Positions 34,401 to 45,000 of a stretch of DNA of 64,000 nt are shown here, piece after piece (the first letter of the stretch is position 1; each line of letters opens with the position of its first letter). This DNA comes from Gentiana macrophylla (Eukaryota > Streptophyta > Magnoliopsida > Gentianales > Gentianaceae). The DNA is taken from contig CM047806.1 in assembly GCA_026214975.1 (NCBI GenBank), forward strand, positions 6,113,822 through 6,177,821, written 5' to 3'. Made by a program: the position numbers and the translations under genes. Below the pieces are notes generated by a model. That model did not search any database and was not told where the DNA came from. It saw only the letters and a program-made list of their open reading frames with translations.

Positions 34401-34500
34401 ACTAAATTAGTAAATTTTGTGATATTTTATTTTATTTCACATTAGACATAAGATGATGGTGCATATTGTTTTTGATGGTTTGTTGCACGGAAGGAACTAT
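31490..34500. other. Mostly unassigned CACTA interior
   Basis: AT-rich, no recognisable gene. One block at about 34153-34262 (+) follows TTTTTTTCCAG and reads LKLKLSTIRDGSFHLEVLRE then ALVRAIHDIGVVV, which could be a captured exon. A short segment repeats at 32628-32660 and 32700-32730 (CAATGAAACAT-like words). Nothing else is supported. Confidence 0.3.
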
Positions 34501-34501
34501 A

Positions 34502-34907
34502 TCAGAAAAAATTTATATAATTAAAAAATAGTATTTGCCACAACTCAAGTCGTGACAAATAGTATCAAGCAAGGTCATCTAGTTTTAGCCACGACATGTT
34601 GTGGTCAATAATAATTGCCAGGCTAGCACCACATCAATACGTTTTAGCCACAACTAGTTGTGGCAAAAAATATCTGCAGTGTTGACCCACGGTAATATAG
34701 GCAACAAGTCATTAGCGACGTGTTGTGGCTAAAAGGATAGAAATTATTTGTCGCGTCGGGTGTCTTGGCGAATAATACATTAGAAACAGAGTTTTGCCCA
34801 CAACCCGTTTACCACGAACTGTCGTGGCAGAAAACTTATTTGCCGCGATTTTCAAATTTTAGCCATGACATTTTGTCATGGCAAAAGACGTTTTTCTTGT
34901 TGTAGTG
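34502..34907. repeat. Right subterminal repeat array of the CACTA element
   Basis: At least eight variants of the motif TAGCCACGACATGTTGTGG / GCCACAACTAGTTGTGGCA are packed in about 400 bases, many themselves near-palindromes. Such arrays are the known binding sites for TNPA-type proteins in CACTA elements. The left end has the same motif in fewer copies. Confidence 0.8.
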
Positions 34908-34910
34908 CAC

Positions 34911-35080
34911 ATCACTGTTTGGTACATTCACAGCAAGTTCGTTTGAAGGTATCTGAAGAAGGGTAGCTAGGTTCATTTGACATGCTTTTAGCCAGTATGT
35001 TTCCGTCATCAACAACAACAGGTCCGTCAACATCCATAGCTTGGTTCGTAGATGACGTTGTATTAAAATTTATTCTAAGT
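34911..35080 (-). pseudogene. Upstream fragment of the repeat-protein gene interrupted by the CACTA element
   Basis: Minus-strand reading in one frame: STNQAMDVDGPVVVDDGN and ILAKSMSNEPSYPSSDTFK. The last part, next to the insertion, needs another frame: IPSNELAVNVPNSDV, which matches the repeats continued at 20821-21028. A further frameshift therefore lies near 34955-34975. The family is unknown; the MDVDGP start and acidic Ser-rich repeats suggest a disordered region. Confidence 0.5.
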
Positions 35081-35170
35081 AATTTTTTCCATCTTGAACG
35101 AACTCAAATCGAATTCGAGTATCACTATTTTCGTGAGGACCGCAAAAATGACAACGGCTGGTCCTGCCCA

Positions 35171-35890
35171 TAGGCAACAAAAACCTGGGCCTTAGGCCCT
35201 CAGGTTCATATGGGCCCTAAAAAGTATGCATTGTTCTGTAAAGAGAAGTTTGGCTAAAGCCCATTTTCCCTTTACCTTTAAACAACATCAAACCCTTATA
35301 ACTTATGTCCAACGATGATAGTTTCTTAACCCATATATTTACAATTTCCTACAAATAATTATAATAGGCGAGTCTATTGGAAGCATAAAATTGCTTCGTG
35401 CACCCTTTTTGGTGATTAATTTTTGTACATTGCATCATACAATTACTTTAGCACCGTACATGTTAGGATCGTCATTATTACTCACATTCGTCATGTACAA
35501 GAAAGTACACTTCTAGTAACGTTACCCTCCATTGTCTTTGTTATACTGGAAACGTCACTGTCACTGACGTTTCTGTAAAAAAAAAAGGAACATCAATAAC
35601 AATGACATTCCTTTTTTCACGAAAAATAATCGTTGCTTTTGGAAAAAATATTTAAGTGTGCCAAGCACTCACGGTGCTCGAAGCAAAAACCGGGTGCCAA
35701 TAAAAATTCCTTAATAATAATGTTGTACAAATGGTGGCAAAAAATAAATTAGAATCGTTAGTAAGAAGTAGCTTATTTACAACATTATCAAAAAGGAATT
35801 TAGCTCTTGACCATGTAGTGGCATAGTGGTCTACTCTTTTAAGGAACAATCAATTCTATTTTATTATTGCTCATTTGAGTCATTTCATTA
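35171..35890. other. Unassigned stretch before the copia element
   Basis: No gene is supported. It includes a GGGCC/GGCCC-rich patch (35188-35222) that may be the relic of a hAT-type MITE, and otherwise AT-rich sequence. Confidence 0.4.
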
Positions 35891-35895
35891 CTTAT

Positions 35896-36139
35896 TGTAA
35901 AAGGATCTATGTAGATTTTATCCCTTATATTATGTGTCATTATGGACAACTGTTATTACTCAAGGTTGTTAGATTTATTGTACTAGATTCTCTATTGTCC
36001 TCTAGTAGATTATTGTATGTGTGTGGTCCCATGTAGCAAATCTATGTAACAAATCGTGAGCTATATATAAAGAACACCAGCACACAAGAACATTTATGGT
36101 GCTGCATTTATCACCAAATCCAATGCTTTAATTCTCTCT
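35896..36139 (+). repeat. Copia 5' LTR (244 bp)
   Basis: Starts TGTAAAAGGATC and ends TTTAATTCTCTCT. TATA box CTATATATAAAG at about 36061-36072. The two LTRs differ at roughly 20 positions by eye, so the insertion is not recent. Confidence 0.93.
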
Positions 36140-36156
36140 TGGTAGCGGAGCCAAAC

Positions 36157-37260
36157 ATGGCCGAAAACACCACGCCAAATCCACCTCCGGTGACCGGAGG
36201 TTCAACAACTAATGCTGGCTTCACTTTAGGAAGTTTTCCTGCTGTGTCTGTGTCCCATTTCACCTCCACAAGCTCTTTTCCTTTTCAAAGCAGCCCTTTT
36301 TCCTCCACCCTTCCACCGATTCCGCCAATTCTGGCATGAATCAAACTCCATCTCCGGTTCCTTCTTTAAATCAGGCCTCAACTCCGGTTTCCCCTTTTCC
36401 AAAACCTCTTGGAGGAACCCTAAATCAAAGTTGCACAGTAAAACTTGATAGATCTAACTATCTTCTATGGAAATCTGTGGTGATACCTTTCGTTCGTGGT
36501 CACCGTCTTGATGGTTTCCTATTTGGGACCAAATCTCCTCCACCGTGCTATCTGCAAACCGGGATTCCCGAAACTTCAATGGTTGAGCCAAATCCGGCCT
36601 TTGACACCTGGTCAACTACCGACTCGCTTTTCATGGGTTGGTTGATGAGTTCCATGACCGAACCAGCACTATTGGGTGTGATTGGATGCAATACTGCAAA
36701 TGAAGTGTGGAATACTCTTGAGACTCTCTACAACAATAGGTCTGAGTCTCAAATGCTGGAATACAAGACGGCGTTAACAAAATCTGAGAAGGGTTCCTAG
36801 AGCATGGTGGATTACTTAGCTCAGATGAAGTCCTACTCCAACGGCCTAGTAGCGGCTAGTTATCCGATCTCTGTCTCAGAACTGATCTTGGCTACCCTAG
36901 GTGGCTTAAACAGAGAATAAGAATCAGTTATTGTCAATATAACCTCAATGATCGGATCCCTAACATGGAAAGAAGTTCAATCGCAGTTGGTTACCCATGA
37001 ACGTCTACTAGCTCATTTTAACTCTAGCTTTACCCTGGATCTTGGAGGACATTCTGCACATTTGGCTTCTACTCGACCTACAGGTGGTAGAGGTCAGCAC
37101 GCCCTCAAGGCAATGGAGGTCAATTTCACAAGTATAGCAGAGGAAGAGGTGGCTTCCGGGGTGGCAGAGGAAGAGGCCGTGGTGGAAGAGCTCCACAAAA
37201 TCAAGGTAATGGAGGGCCAACCTGTCAAGTTTGTGGGAAAGTTGGACACATAGCTGTGGA
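36157..37260 (+). pseudogene. Copia gag (broken)
   Basis: Starts MAENTTPNPPPVTGGSTTN just after the primer site. A Pro/Ser-rich leader is followed, after a frame change at 36336, by the gag core: LDRSNYLLWKSVVIPFVRGH, FMGWLMSSMTEPALLGVIGC, NEVWNTLETLYNNRSESQML. An in-frame TAG near 36798 and later stops interrupt it. A Gly/Arg-rich stretch and knuckle-like CQVCGKVGH are still visible near 37220-37250 in another frame. Confidence 0.9.
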
Positions 37261-37315
37261 GTGTTAATATAGGTACAACTCAAATTACAATGGCCCTGTT
37301 AACAACAGCAACAAC

Positions 37316-38862
37316 TGTTGGACCGTAAACGCGCAAACAATTACTCCAGGGGAGGGGGGGTGAATAGAGTAATTACCGATTTTTTGATTCTAATACAATT
37401 AAAGCACAGATCAGAGTTACAACTTAGTTTCAGCTAATTAAACAGGTGGAAGACTGTTTAGTTAACTATAAGAAAGCTAAGTTATCCTAGTTGTCTATGT
37501 GATCTATATAGAACCTAACATGTAGCAATCGATCCAGGTTTTAGTTCAGTTAGGTGTATTAAACTAGCATGCAGAATTCTTAAGTGAGAAACAACAAAAA
37601 CAAACAAACCAAGCAAAACCAACCACAAGTGGTAAGTTTTACTTGAATCAAACCAAGTGTTAATCCAAGCCAAGCTTAGAACAACACTTGAGGTGTAGAT
37701 TCAAGTATAACTTGGCCAAGTTACACTAAATCTACTAAGTAACTAAGAGTTATACAAAAGTTACCAAAAACCCAAAGCCTACAGCTTCGTGAAGACGATG
37801 AAAGTGCAGACCACAACAACACCGGTTCAGTCCTTCAGCACTTTCTCAACACACAGCCTTGTGTCTTGAACCACCAAGTAGGAGCAGCCTCTACAAGGCT
37901 TGGTGACCCCCAAACAAAAAGTGTAAGGTGAGTGCAACTAAACAAATTGCAGGTAGTTTAAGTTCAGATTGTTAAGGAGTGCAAAACAAGATCTTAGTAA
38001 TCTGGCAAATATATAAGAAAGATCAGATAAAGCAAGAAGCAAGGCCAAACTAACAAGAACAGCAGACAGAGAACAGAAAATACAAGGAGATAGCAGGTAG
38101 CACAGATGGCACACAAAGCACACAAACAGATCACAAACAAAGCAGTACAGAAACAAGACAACTAGTGACCTCGCTCTGCTACCAATTGTTGGACCGTAAA
38201 CGCGCAAACAAAACAGGCACCGGAGCAGACTGAAGCTGTGTTGCAAGGTTATTCACAGAAAAGAACAGAGCTTTCTCAAATCGATGAAGAGAGAGGCAAT
38301 GGAGAAGAAAGGTTTTTCATTCTCTTATCCGTAAATAGAAGAAAGAGGGAAGGCAGCATCGGTTATGAGAAGAGGAAGGAGCCATTTGGATTTTTTCAGA
38401 GCATAGAAGACAGCAAATGAGAGAGACGTTTGGAGAAGAGTAATAAATGAATTTTGCAAAGAAAAAGGAGTAAGATATGGACATGGTAATTAATGTGGAA
38501 ATTTCTAGGAGGCTACAGAGTATATGTGGGGCGGCAGAAGTATAAAGTAAATGAGGGATAGGGTTTTGTGATATATTAGGTTATGGTAGGGCCACGATAA
38601 TGGACCATGGGCTCAGAATATAAAATAAAATAGGAGGAAAATCCCGAGAGATGGTTTGAACATTTAGGCACTTAAATAATTATATATACTTTATAACTTA
38701 TATAATTGTAACATACAAAATAAAATATACAATATTTGGAAAATAAATAATGTGACACAAAAATATTAATTTTCAAACGGTCACAAAACATAATTAATTG
38801 TAAAGTAATTATATGATATATCCCAAAATAATACATTTTGAAATACATCAATAAAATACTCA
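37316..38862 (-). mobile_element. LTR-type element nested in the copia element (1,547 bp, TSD ACAAC)
   Basis: Flanked by ACAAC on both sides (37311-37315 and 38863-38867). On the minus strand it starts TGAGTATTTTATTG and has an LTR-like segment (38862-38187) ending GCGTTTACGGTCCAACA, followed directly by a Met-tRNA primer site TTGGTAGCAGAGC (about 38182-38170). The last bases of that LTR (TGTTTGCGCGTTTACGG and TCCAACA) recur at the other end (37339-37316). The internal 850 bases show no gag or pol, so this is a non-autonomous element whose 3' LTR is reduced to a short remnant. Confidence 0.75.
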
Positions 38863-39740
38863 ACAACAGCCCAAAATACAGGCCTAATTCAGACTAAGAA
38901 ACCAACTACAACTCTCAGCAGGCCTATTTTGCTTCACCTGATGTTGTTAGTGATGCAAACTGGTATGCAGACAGAGCAGCTACCAGCCACATCACTACAT
39001 ATCTTAATAGCTTGCAATTGAGCCAAGGGTATGATGGTTATGATGCTTTGACTGTTGGAAACGGTGAGTCTATTCCTATTGCTCACACTGGTCATTTTTC
39101 TGTTCATACTCAATCTGCATTTGAACTTCAATAATGTTTTACATGTTCCCCATATCACCAAAAATCTTATGAGTGTCTCTAAATCAAGTAGTGATAACAA
39201 TGTTGTAATGGAATTTCACTCTGATTGTTGTTTTGTGAAGGACAAGAATACAGGGAGAACTTTGCTGGAAAGAACACTTAGATAAGGTCTTTACCAAATG
39301 CAGTTACCCAAAGAATGCTACCAGAACTCCATTCACTCCAAAAATAATCATGAGTCTAGCAATCATGTGTCCAGTTGCAACATGGCTGAAAAGCCTGTGT
39401 CTAGGTCTTTTGTTAGCACTGTTGATGATGTTAATGTTGCCAATTTGTGGCATAGAAGGTTAGGGCACCCTTCTTTTAGAATTCTGAGTCAAGTCTTGAA
39501 GTCATGTAATATCTCTTGCAATGAAAAAAATTGATTTTTGTGAAGCTTGTCAACTTGGAAAACAACATTCCCTTCCCTATCCTATTTCTACTACTAAAAG
39601 CAGTCAATGTCTGGAACTTGTCTATTCAGACCTTTGGGGGCCTGCTCCTGTAGTGTCAACCAAAGGTTTTCAATATTACATAAGTTTTGTGGATGACTTT
39701 ACAAGATTTGTTTGGATTTACCCCCCTTAACTTACAAATC
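38863..39740 (+). pseudogene. Copia protease and integrase N-terminus
   Basis: The protease-like NWYADRAATSHITTYLNSL lacks the catalytic DSG (reads DRA). Next come NNVLHVPHITKNLMSVSK (gag pre-integrase), then an integrase zinc region NLWHRRLGHPSFRILSQVL with CEACQLGKQHSLP, and the core start VYSDLWGPAPV and YYISFVDDFTRFVWIYP. Frames change at about 39055 and 39530, and a frameshift follows YPP at 39722. Confidence 0.92.
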
Positions 39741-40764
39741 AGATGCCTTAACTGCTTTTATTCATTTTAAAACTCATGTTGAAAAACAGTTTAACACCTC
39801 ACTTAAGTGTCTTCAAACTGAACGGGGAGGGAAATTCAGGTCCTTCACCACTTACCTCTGAACACGGCATAACCTTCAGATATCCATGTCTCTATGCTCA
39901 TGCCCAAAGTGGGAAAGTTGAGAGAAAACACATGTCCCACTTACCTTGTTAGCTTAGGCTGAACTCCCACTTAATTTCTGGTGGGAGGCCTTCCAATATG
40001 AAACCTTCTTGATCAAAAGACTCCCAACACATGTCCTTCTTCTCAAATCTCCCTATGAACAACTTCATCACCAAAAGCCTGATTACAACCTAATCAAGAC
40101 CTTTGGATCAGCCTGTTATCCCTACATAAGACCACATCAAAAACAGAAGTTTCAATTTCATTCTGCTAAGTGTGTCTTCCTAGGTGTCAGTCCATCACAT
40201 ACATGTTATCTATGCCTTGAGAAAACTGGGAGAGTTATATTTCAAGGGATGTCATATTTAATAAAAAAAAAAAGCATTCCCTTACAGGCGTATATTTCAT
40301 CCTTCAAAATATCCCAGCACCGATAAGTCCTCTAATCAGTCTGACCTTGAATCAAATCCTTATTTTGCTCTCAGCAACCTTGACGACTTGGGTACCGCAG
40401 ATGGTAGAGATTCTCCAGTGGATGCTTCTGGTACAGGTTTGTCTCCTAGTCACAAAACACTAAGTCCTAAAAACATCACCCCTACTGGAAACACACTCTC
40501 CAACCACCACACTATCTAACCCTTCATCTTCAAACCCATATACTGTGTCGAATTCTCCACCCTCTACATCCCCTTCATCCAGTGTTTCATCCACACCACC
40601 ACAAACACAACATGTCCAGTCTATTAACAAGCACCTCATGCAGACAAGTGCTAAATGTGGTATCTTTAAACCTAAGACCTTTTCCTATCAAAGACTCAAC
40701 ATTGTGTCCAACAGAACCAACTAAAGCATCAGAAGCTATTGCCTCTCCTTAATGGCATGCTGTA
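39741..40764 (+). pseudogene. Copia integrase core and C-terminus, heavily decayed
   Basis: Pieces of integrase remain: LKCLQTERGGKF (normally TDxGGE), LLLKSPYEQLHHQKPDYN, IKTFGSACYPYIRPHQKQKF and KCVFLGVSPSHTCYLCL. After 40330 a Ser/Pro/Thr-rich linker precedes RT, as in other copia elements. Many stops and frame changes. Confidence 0.85.
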
Positions 40765-41600
40765 ATGAAAGAAGAGTATATGGATCTTATACACAACTAC
40801 ACCTGGGATTTGGTACCATTTAACCCTAAGCAACACTTAGTTGGCAACAAATGGGTTTTCAAACTGAAATTGAAACCCGATGGATCCATTCTGAAACACA
40901 AGGTTAGATTAATAGCCAAGGGATTCCATCAAACACTAGGTCTTGACTATAGTGAGACCTTTAGTCCAGTGGTAAAAGCCTCAACTATCAGGGTAGTTCT
41001 TGCCATAGCTGTGTTCCTGAACTGGAAGGTGAATCAGATTGACATTAACAATGCTTTTCTGAATGAAACATTACATGAGGATGTGTACATGCAACAGCCT
41101 AAAGGGTTTGAGGATCCTACCAAACCTGATCATGTGTGTCACTTAAGGAAGGCCTTGTATGGTCTTAAACAAGCTCCTAAAGCATGGTTTGAGGAATTGA
41201 AGGTTCAGCTTATGAAGTGGGGGTTCAATCAATCTAGATCAGACTCCTCCTTATTTGTGTTTCATACTAGATCTACATTAATGTATGTCCTTGTGTATGT
41301 AGATGACATTTTAATCACAGGGAATGATCCTAGACTGGTGCAAAAGTTCATCAACATGCTCACTCCAAATTTGCATTGAAAGATCTTCGTCCCCTGTCTC
41401 ACTTCTTGGGAATCCAGGCCCTAAGGGATCACACTGGTTTATATCTCAGTCGGCAGCAATATGCCTCCCAACTGATAAACAAATTGAGTCTTCAACACCC
41501 GAAACCAGTTCCCACATCAATGACTACCAATGCAAACATGGCTTCTACTTAGTCACCTTTTCTCAAAAATCCTGCTCCTTATAGAAGTATTATGGGAGGT
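40765..41600 (+). pseudogene. Copia reverse transcriptase
   Basis: A 205-codon open stretch carries YTWDLVPFNPKQHLVGNKWV, HKVRLIAKGFHQTLGLDYSE, TFSPVVKASTIRVVLAIAVF, QIDINNAFLNETLHEDVYMQ, LRKALYGLKQAPKAWFEEL and the catalytic YVDDILITG. After a stop at 41377 the match continues in another frame with HFLGIQALRDHTGLYLS; the DNA there is almost identical to the fragment joined to gag at 4237-4325. Confidence 0.93.
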
Positions 41601-42243
41601 CTTCAATATTTGACCTATACAAGAACATACATCAGTTTTACTGTGAATCAACTAAGCCAGTATATGCAAGCACCTAGATAGGTTCACTGGTCCACCTTGA
41701 AGAGAATTCTGAGATACATAAAGGGTACCTTAAAATTTGGACTACACTTCCAACCAAGCCAAGACCTTATGATCACAGGTTTTAGTGATGTTGATTAGGC
41801 CTGCAATGTCATTGACAGAAAGTCTATAGCAGGGTATTGTGTTTATCTTGGGGGATCTTTAGTTTCTTGGAGCTCTAAAAAGCAACAGGTGGTTGCTAGG
41901 TCAAGCACTGAGTCAGAGTATAGAGATCTTGCCAATTTTGCAGCAGAAATTCAATGGCTCAGATCCTTGTTGTATGAACTGCATATTCCTGTCACCATCA
42001 AACCTACAACCTGGTGTGACAATCTCAGTGCTGGTTCTCTTGCCTACAATCCAGTGTTTCACTCCAAAACTAAACATATTGAGAAATATGTACACTTTGT
42101 TAGCGATCAGGTACTCAAGAACAGACTGACAGTTGCTTATGTGCCCTCTTGAGATCAAGTTGCAGGTTGCTTTACCAAAGCTCTACCTAATGCCAAGTTC
42201 ATGCAAAACAGAGACAAACTGAATGTGGTTGAAACGAGCATCA
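41601..42243 (+). pseudogene. Copia RNase H
   Basis: Contains YWDQL-region relics, then SVSWSSKKQ-type sequence near 41870, RSSTESEYRDLANFAAEIQW, LRSLLYELHIP, TWCDNLSAGSLAYNPVFHSK and TKHIEKYVHFVSDQV. Acids E (ESEY) and D (CDN) are kept. The C-terminus near 42150 is disrupted by a stop. The polypurine region follows and is split by the MITE at 42252. Confidence 0.9.
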
Positions 42244-42251
42244 GTTTGAGG

Positions 42252-42415
42252 CAGGGGTGGACGCAATATCTCGGGTAAGGAGGAGCGGTAAGAATTTTAA
42301 AGGCGAATAAAAAATTAAGGGGGGCAAACTATAAACATTGTACATATATTAGTGTATTTTTTTCGGATCAAAGCAGGACAGTTGTCCCCCTTGGTTGTAT
42401 GTAGATCCGCCACTG
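42252..42415. mobile_element. hAT-type MITE (164 bp, TSD GTTTGAGG)
   Basis: Terminal inverted repeats CAGGGGTGGA and TCCGCCACTG, flanked by a perfect 8-bp duplication GTTTGAGG (42244-42251 and 42416-42423). It inserted in the copia polypurine region just upstream of the 3' LTR. An 8-bp TSD with CA-G-GG termini defines hAT. Confidence 0.9.
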
Positions 42416-42428
42416 GTTTGAGGTAGGA

Positions 42429-42672
42429 TATAAAAGGATCTAAGTAGATTTTTTATCCCTTATATTATGTGTCATTATGGACAGTTGTTATTAGTGAAGG
42501 TTGTTAGATTTATTGTACTAGATTCTCTATTGTCCTGTAGTAGATTATGTGTGTGTGGTCCCATGTAACAAATCTATGTAACAAATCCTGAAGCTATATA
42601 TAAAGAACACCAGCACACCAGAACATTTATGGTGTTGCATTTATCATCAAATCTAACGCTTTAATTCTTTTT
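42429..42672 (+). repeat. Copia 3' LTR (244 bp)
   Basis: Partner of 35896-36139. Its first two bases are TA instead of TG. It ends TTTAATTCTTTTT and is followed by the CTTAT duplication. Confidence 0.93.
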
Positions 42673-42965
42673 CTTATTAATCATCATAGTTATTTAAATG
42701 GATCTAAACTGAAAAGGTCCCACTCAAAGAACATGCCTTAGGTCCCCAGTTTCACAAGAACGGCTCTAAGGAAGGTAATTGCTAAGCTAACAAATGTCGA
42801 ATGAATCTCATACATCATTAGAGACTCTACTTAGACACCCCATCTCGTACACTCGGTGATTAAATGCATGAGACAAAGTTCTTTCAAAAGTAGGAAGTCA
42901 ATTTGGTATTAAAAAACCATTCTGTCTACTTTACCATTCTATGTAGCGCGATGTATTAAAATACG

Positions 42966-43311
42966 TTTTTGGGTGCTGAATCAGCTGCAAGTTCTTTGTA
43001 AACCAAGTGCTTTTAGGAAAGACTATGTTTTGGGTAGACAAGGAGCACAGTGATTCCACGATGGGCCCTAAACTGGGTGATTCGCTGATTTTGGGAAGTA
43101 TATGTGATGCTTTGGCTGTTTTTGCAACTTGGAATATTAAGCTATCAGTTTTCTCTGTAATGGACTTTGACTTCGGACTATAAGTCCTCGATAAAAAAAC
43201 GGGTATGATGGAATTAAACACACGTGCCTACTTTCTCTTCAAACCCGATATGGAAACTGGTTTAAGGGATGAAGGGACCCTAAGGGAAACCGCTTATTCA
43301 TTATCCGTTAC
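42966..43311. repeat. Arm B duplicated segment, part 1
   Basis: Reverse complement of about 3140-3487 in arm A, at high identity. It ends exactly at the hAT insertion whose TSD (TCCGTTAC) is its last 8 bases. Confidence 0.8.
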
Positions 43312-43365
43312 CAGGGACATCCCTTGTTTTTTTTTGGGCTTAAGACCAAGTCTTCGAATTGGACC

Positions 43366-43583
43366 CAGGGGCGGCTCCAGGAATTTAATGATACGGGTCG
43401 GAAATTTGTCATATTTTACAATTACTAAGCGTAATGTTACATATTATAGTTCAATAGGGATCAATATATAAAAATAAGGGGGTCGGTACACATATAAAAT
43501 ATGTATGTAAAATAAAAATTCCACTGTAATATTTTTTTTAGCGGGTCGGGTGACCCATTTCATCCTACATAGAGCCACCCCTG
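43366..43583. mobile_element. hAT-type MITE nested in the hAT element (218 bp)
   Basis: Ends CAGGGGCGGCTC and GAGCCACCCCTG are perfect or near-perfect inverted repeats. Flanks ATTGGACC and ATTGGGAC form an imperfect 8-bp TSD. Confidence 0.85.
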
Positions 43584-43961
43584 ATTGGGACCTTTTAGTT
43601 GAATTTGTTTTTTTCTTTTAAAAACTTACTTATTGTTAGATATTTTTCATAAATAAATATTTTGGTTATCGTTTGCATACGAGTTGCCGTACGAATTAAT
43701 ATTATCGCAAAGAAACGGGGTTCGATCTGTCCGGTCAAGTCGCGGTGGGTTGAGGGGGCAGATACATGCATTTTCGAACTGATATGTACTTACCCTTTCG
43801 TGTAAGGGTTGCATGGCGTGCAAGGAGTACCTTCATTCGTTTATGGGATACTTGCAACCTAAAAGGCATAAGTATGCAGACGAAAATTCATAAGTTTGAC
43901 AACATCATCAGAAAAACTTTGAGTGTCCTCGGGTTTGAGTCAAACAAGTCCTTTATTTAAT

Positions 43962-44124
43962 CAAGAGTAATGATAAAGAGCAACAAAAATTACATTAACG
44001 ACTGCAACATGATCTCCACCCTTGATTTTGATGAGTGTGATGTGGACCCATCAAAATCAAGGGTGGGAGATCATGTTGTGGCATCCGTTGTGTAATTTTT
44101 GTTGTGCCTCTATCATTACTCTTG
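43962..44124. mobile_element. Long-hairpin MITE (163 bp)
   Basis: Almost the whole element is one inverted repeat: CAAGAGTAATGATA... pairs with ...TATCATTACTCTTG, and CATGATCTCCACCCTTGATT pairs with the GGGTGGGAGATCATG region, leaving a short loop around 44030-44045. The bases AAT lie on both sides as a possible 3-bp TSD. A transcript would fold into a near-perfect hairpin of about 75 bp, like a small-RNA precursor. Confidence 0.8.
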
Positions 44125-44560
44125 AATCAAACACCCCTATTGTATCCTGAAAGAAATTTTTATTTGATCCCTTAGTGACAAATCGTGTGGGACGAAACAT
44201 CTCTTAAAAGACAACGTTATTAACGTGCCTTGGAGTTTCTAATTCTCTGTCAAATCCTAAGTACTACATTTTTTCCAACACTTATCGCGTTTTTAACATC
44301 CGTAAATGCAAAAAATTAACAAAACTTGTTTGTACGTCTATTTTTTTTTTGCCAAGTAAATTTTTATATTGGGACGTTTATCGATTGAATAAAAAAAAAC
44401 TGGGCCTTTATCAAAAAAAAATTAATATATTATATTAGGTTGGATCAGATTAAATCTACACGAATTTTTTTTCTTTTAGCGAAACATGTACCGTTGGGTC
44501 CTCCGACACTGTTGTGCTTAAGACCCGGGTCTCGCCGGCCTCACTATAGGGCCGGCCCTG

Positions 44561-44690
44561 TCCGTTACGAGCATGGAACGTAACCACGACTTCCACTTAC
44601 CCAAAACACAATCTTCCAAAAAGGTATTTAGATTTATTTACATGATGTTCGTGATTCGTTGTGCCCCAATCAAGCCTGAATAGCAGCTAG
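44561..44690. repeat. Arm B duplicated segment, part 2
   Basis: Reverse complement of 3062-3143 (44563-44640) and of about 1935-1986 (44640-44690). It is continuous here across the point where arm A carries the 1,075-bp solo LTR, so arm B is the empty site for that LTR. Confidence 0.8.
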
Positions 44691-45000
44691 CACTACAAAA
44701 AGCGGCGGATTTTATTCACCACTACAGCTGAAAATCCGCCGTTAAATATTTTTCGCGACGGTTTCAAATCCGCCGTATTTGCCTTCGCAGCTAAATGTTT
44801 TGGGCCATTTCCCAGCGGATTTTGGCATCCGCCGCTATGATCTCTTAGTGGCGGTTTTTATCCGTCGGTATTTGTCTAAAAAACCGCCATAATCAATCAT
44901 AACATAATGCAGGTAAAAATGGTTTCGGCGGCGGATTTTTCCTCCGCCACAATAAAAATAAAAAGTACACGTTAAATAAACAGGTTTAATTCAAAAATAC
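44691..45000 (+). mobile_element. CACTA-type transposon left end with subterminal repeats
   Basis: Starts CACTACAAAAAGCGGCGG directly after arm B sequence. The words GCGGATTT / AAATCCGCCG and close variants recur about ten times to about 44955, in both orientations, the arrangement expected of CACTA subterminal repeats. The right end was not found before arm B resumes at 51352, so it is probably deleted. Confidence 0.7.

Larger units (their letters stand above)
21029..34907. mobile_element. CACTA-type transposon, 13.9 kb, carrying gene fragments (TSD CAC)
   Basis: The left end GACTACAACAAAAAGAC (first base mutated from C) and the right end reading CACTACAACAAGAAAAAC in reverse complement are CACTA terminal repeats, flanked by CAC (21026-21028 and 34908-34910). 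Both ends carry the same subterminal motif family built on GCCACGACATTATGTCGTG / TTTTAGCCATGACATTTTGT (left about 21050-21180, right 34530-34880). The flanks join into one coding exon. No TNP-type transposase is recognised inside. The interior holds an SPX pseudogene, other exon-like blocks, a foldback, a TRIM-like element, a Helitron-type end and a gypsy fragment, so it is a non-autonomous, gene-carrying element enlarged by later insertions. Confidence 0.8.
35896..42672 (+). mobile_element. Complete but inactive Ty1/copia element (TSD CTTAT)
   Basis: Two 244-bp LTRs (35896-36139 and 42429-42672) are flanked by perfect CTTAT (35891-35895 and 42673-42677). A primer-binding-like TGGTAGCGGAGCC follows the 5' LTR directly. 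Gag, protease, integrase, RT and RNase H occur in copia order. Stops and frameshifts break every domain. A 1,547-bp LTR-type element (37316-38862) sits between gag and protease, and a 164-bp MITE (42252-42415) sits in the polypurine region. The gag sequence LDRSNYLLWKSVVIPFVRGH suggests the Ale/Retrofit-type lineage. Confidence 0.95.
43312..44560. mobile_element. hAT transposon, non-autonomous (1,249 bp, TSD TCCGTTAC)
   Basis: Left end CAGGGACATCCCTTG, right end reading CAGGGCCGGCCCTATAG in reverse complement, both followed inward by GGGCTTAAG / GGGTCTTAAG. A perfect 8-bp TSD TCCGTTAC flanks it (43304-43311 and 44561-44568). Arm A (around 3143) shows the same site uninterrupted. No transposase is seen. 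Two smaller MITEs (43366-43583 and 43962-44124) are nested in it. Confidence 0.88.
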
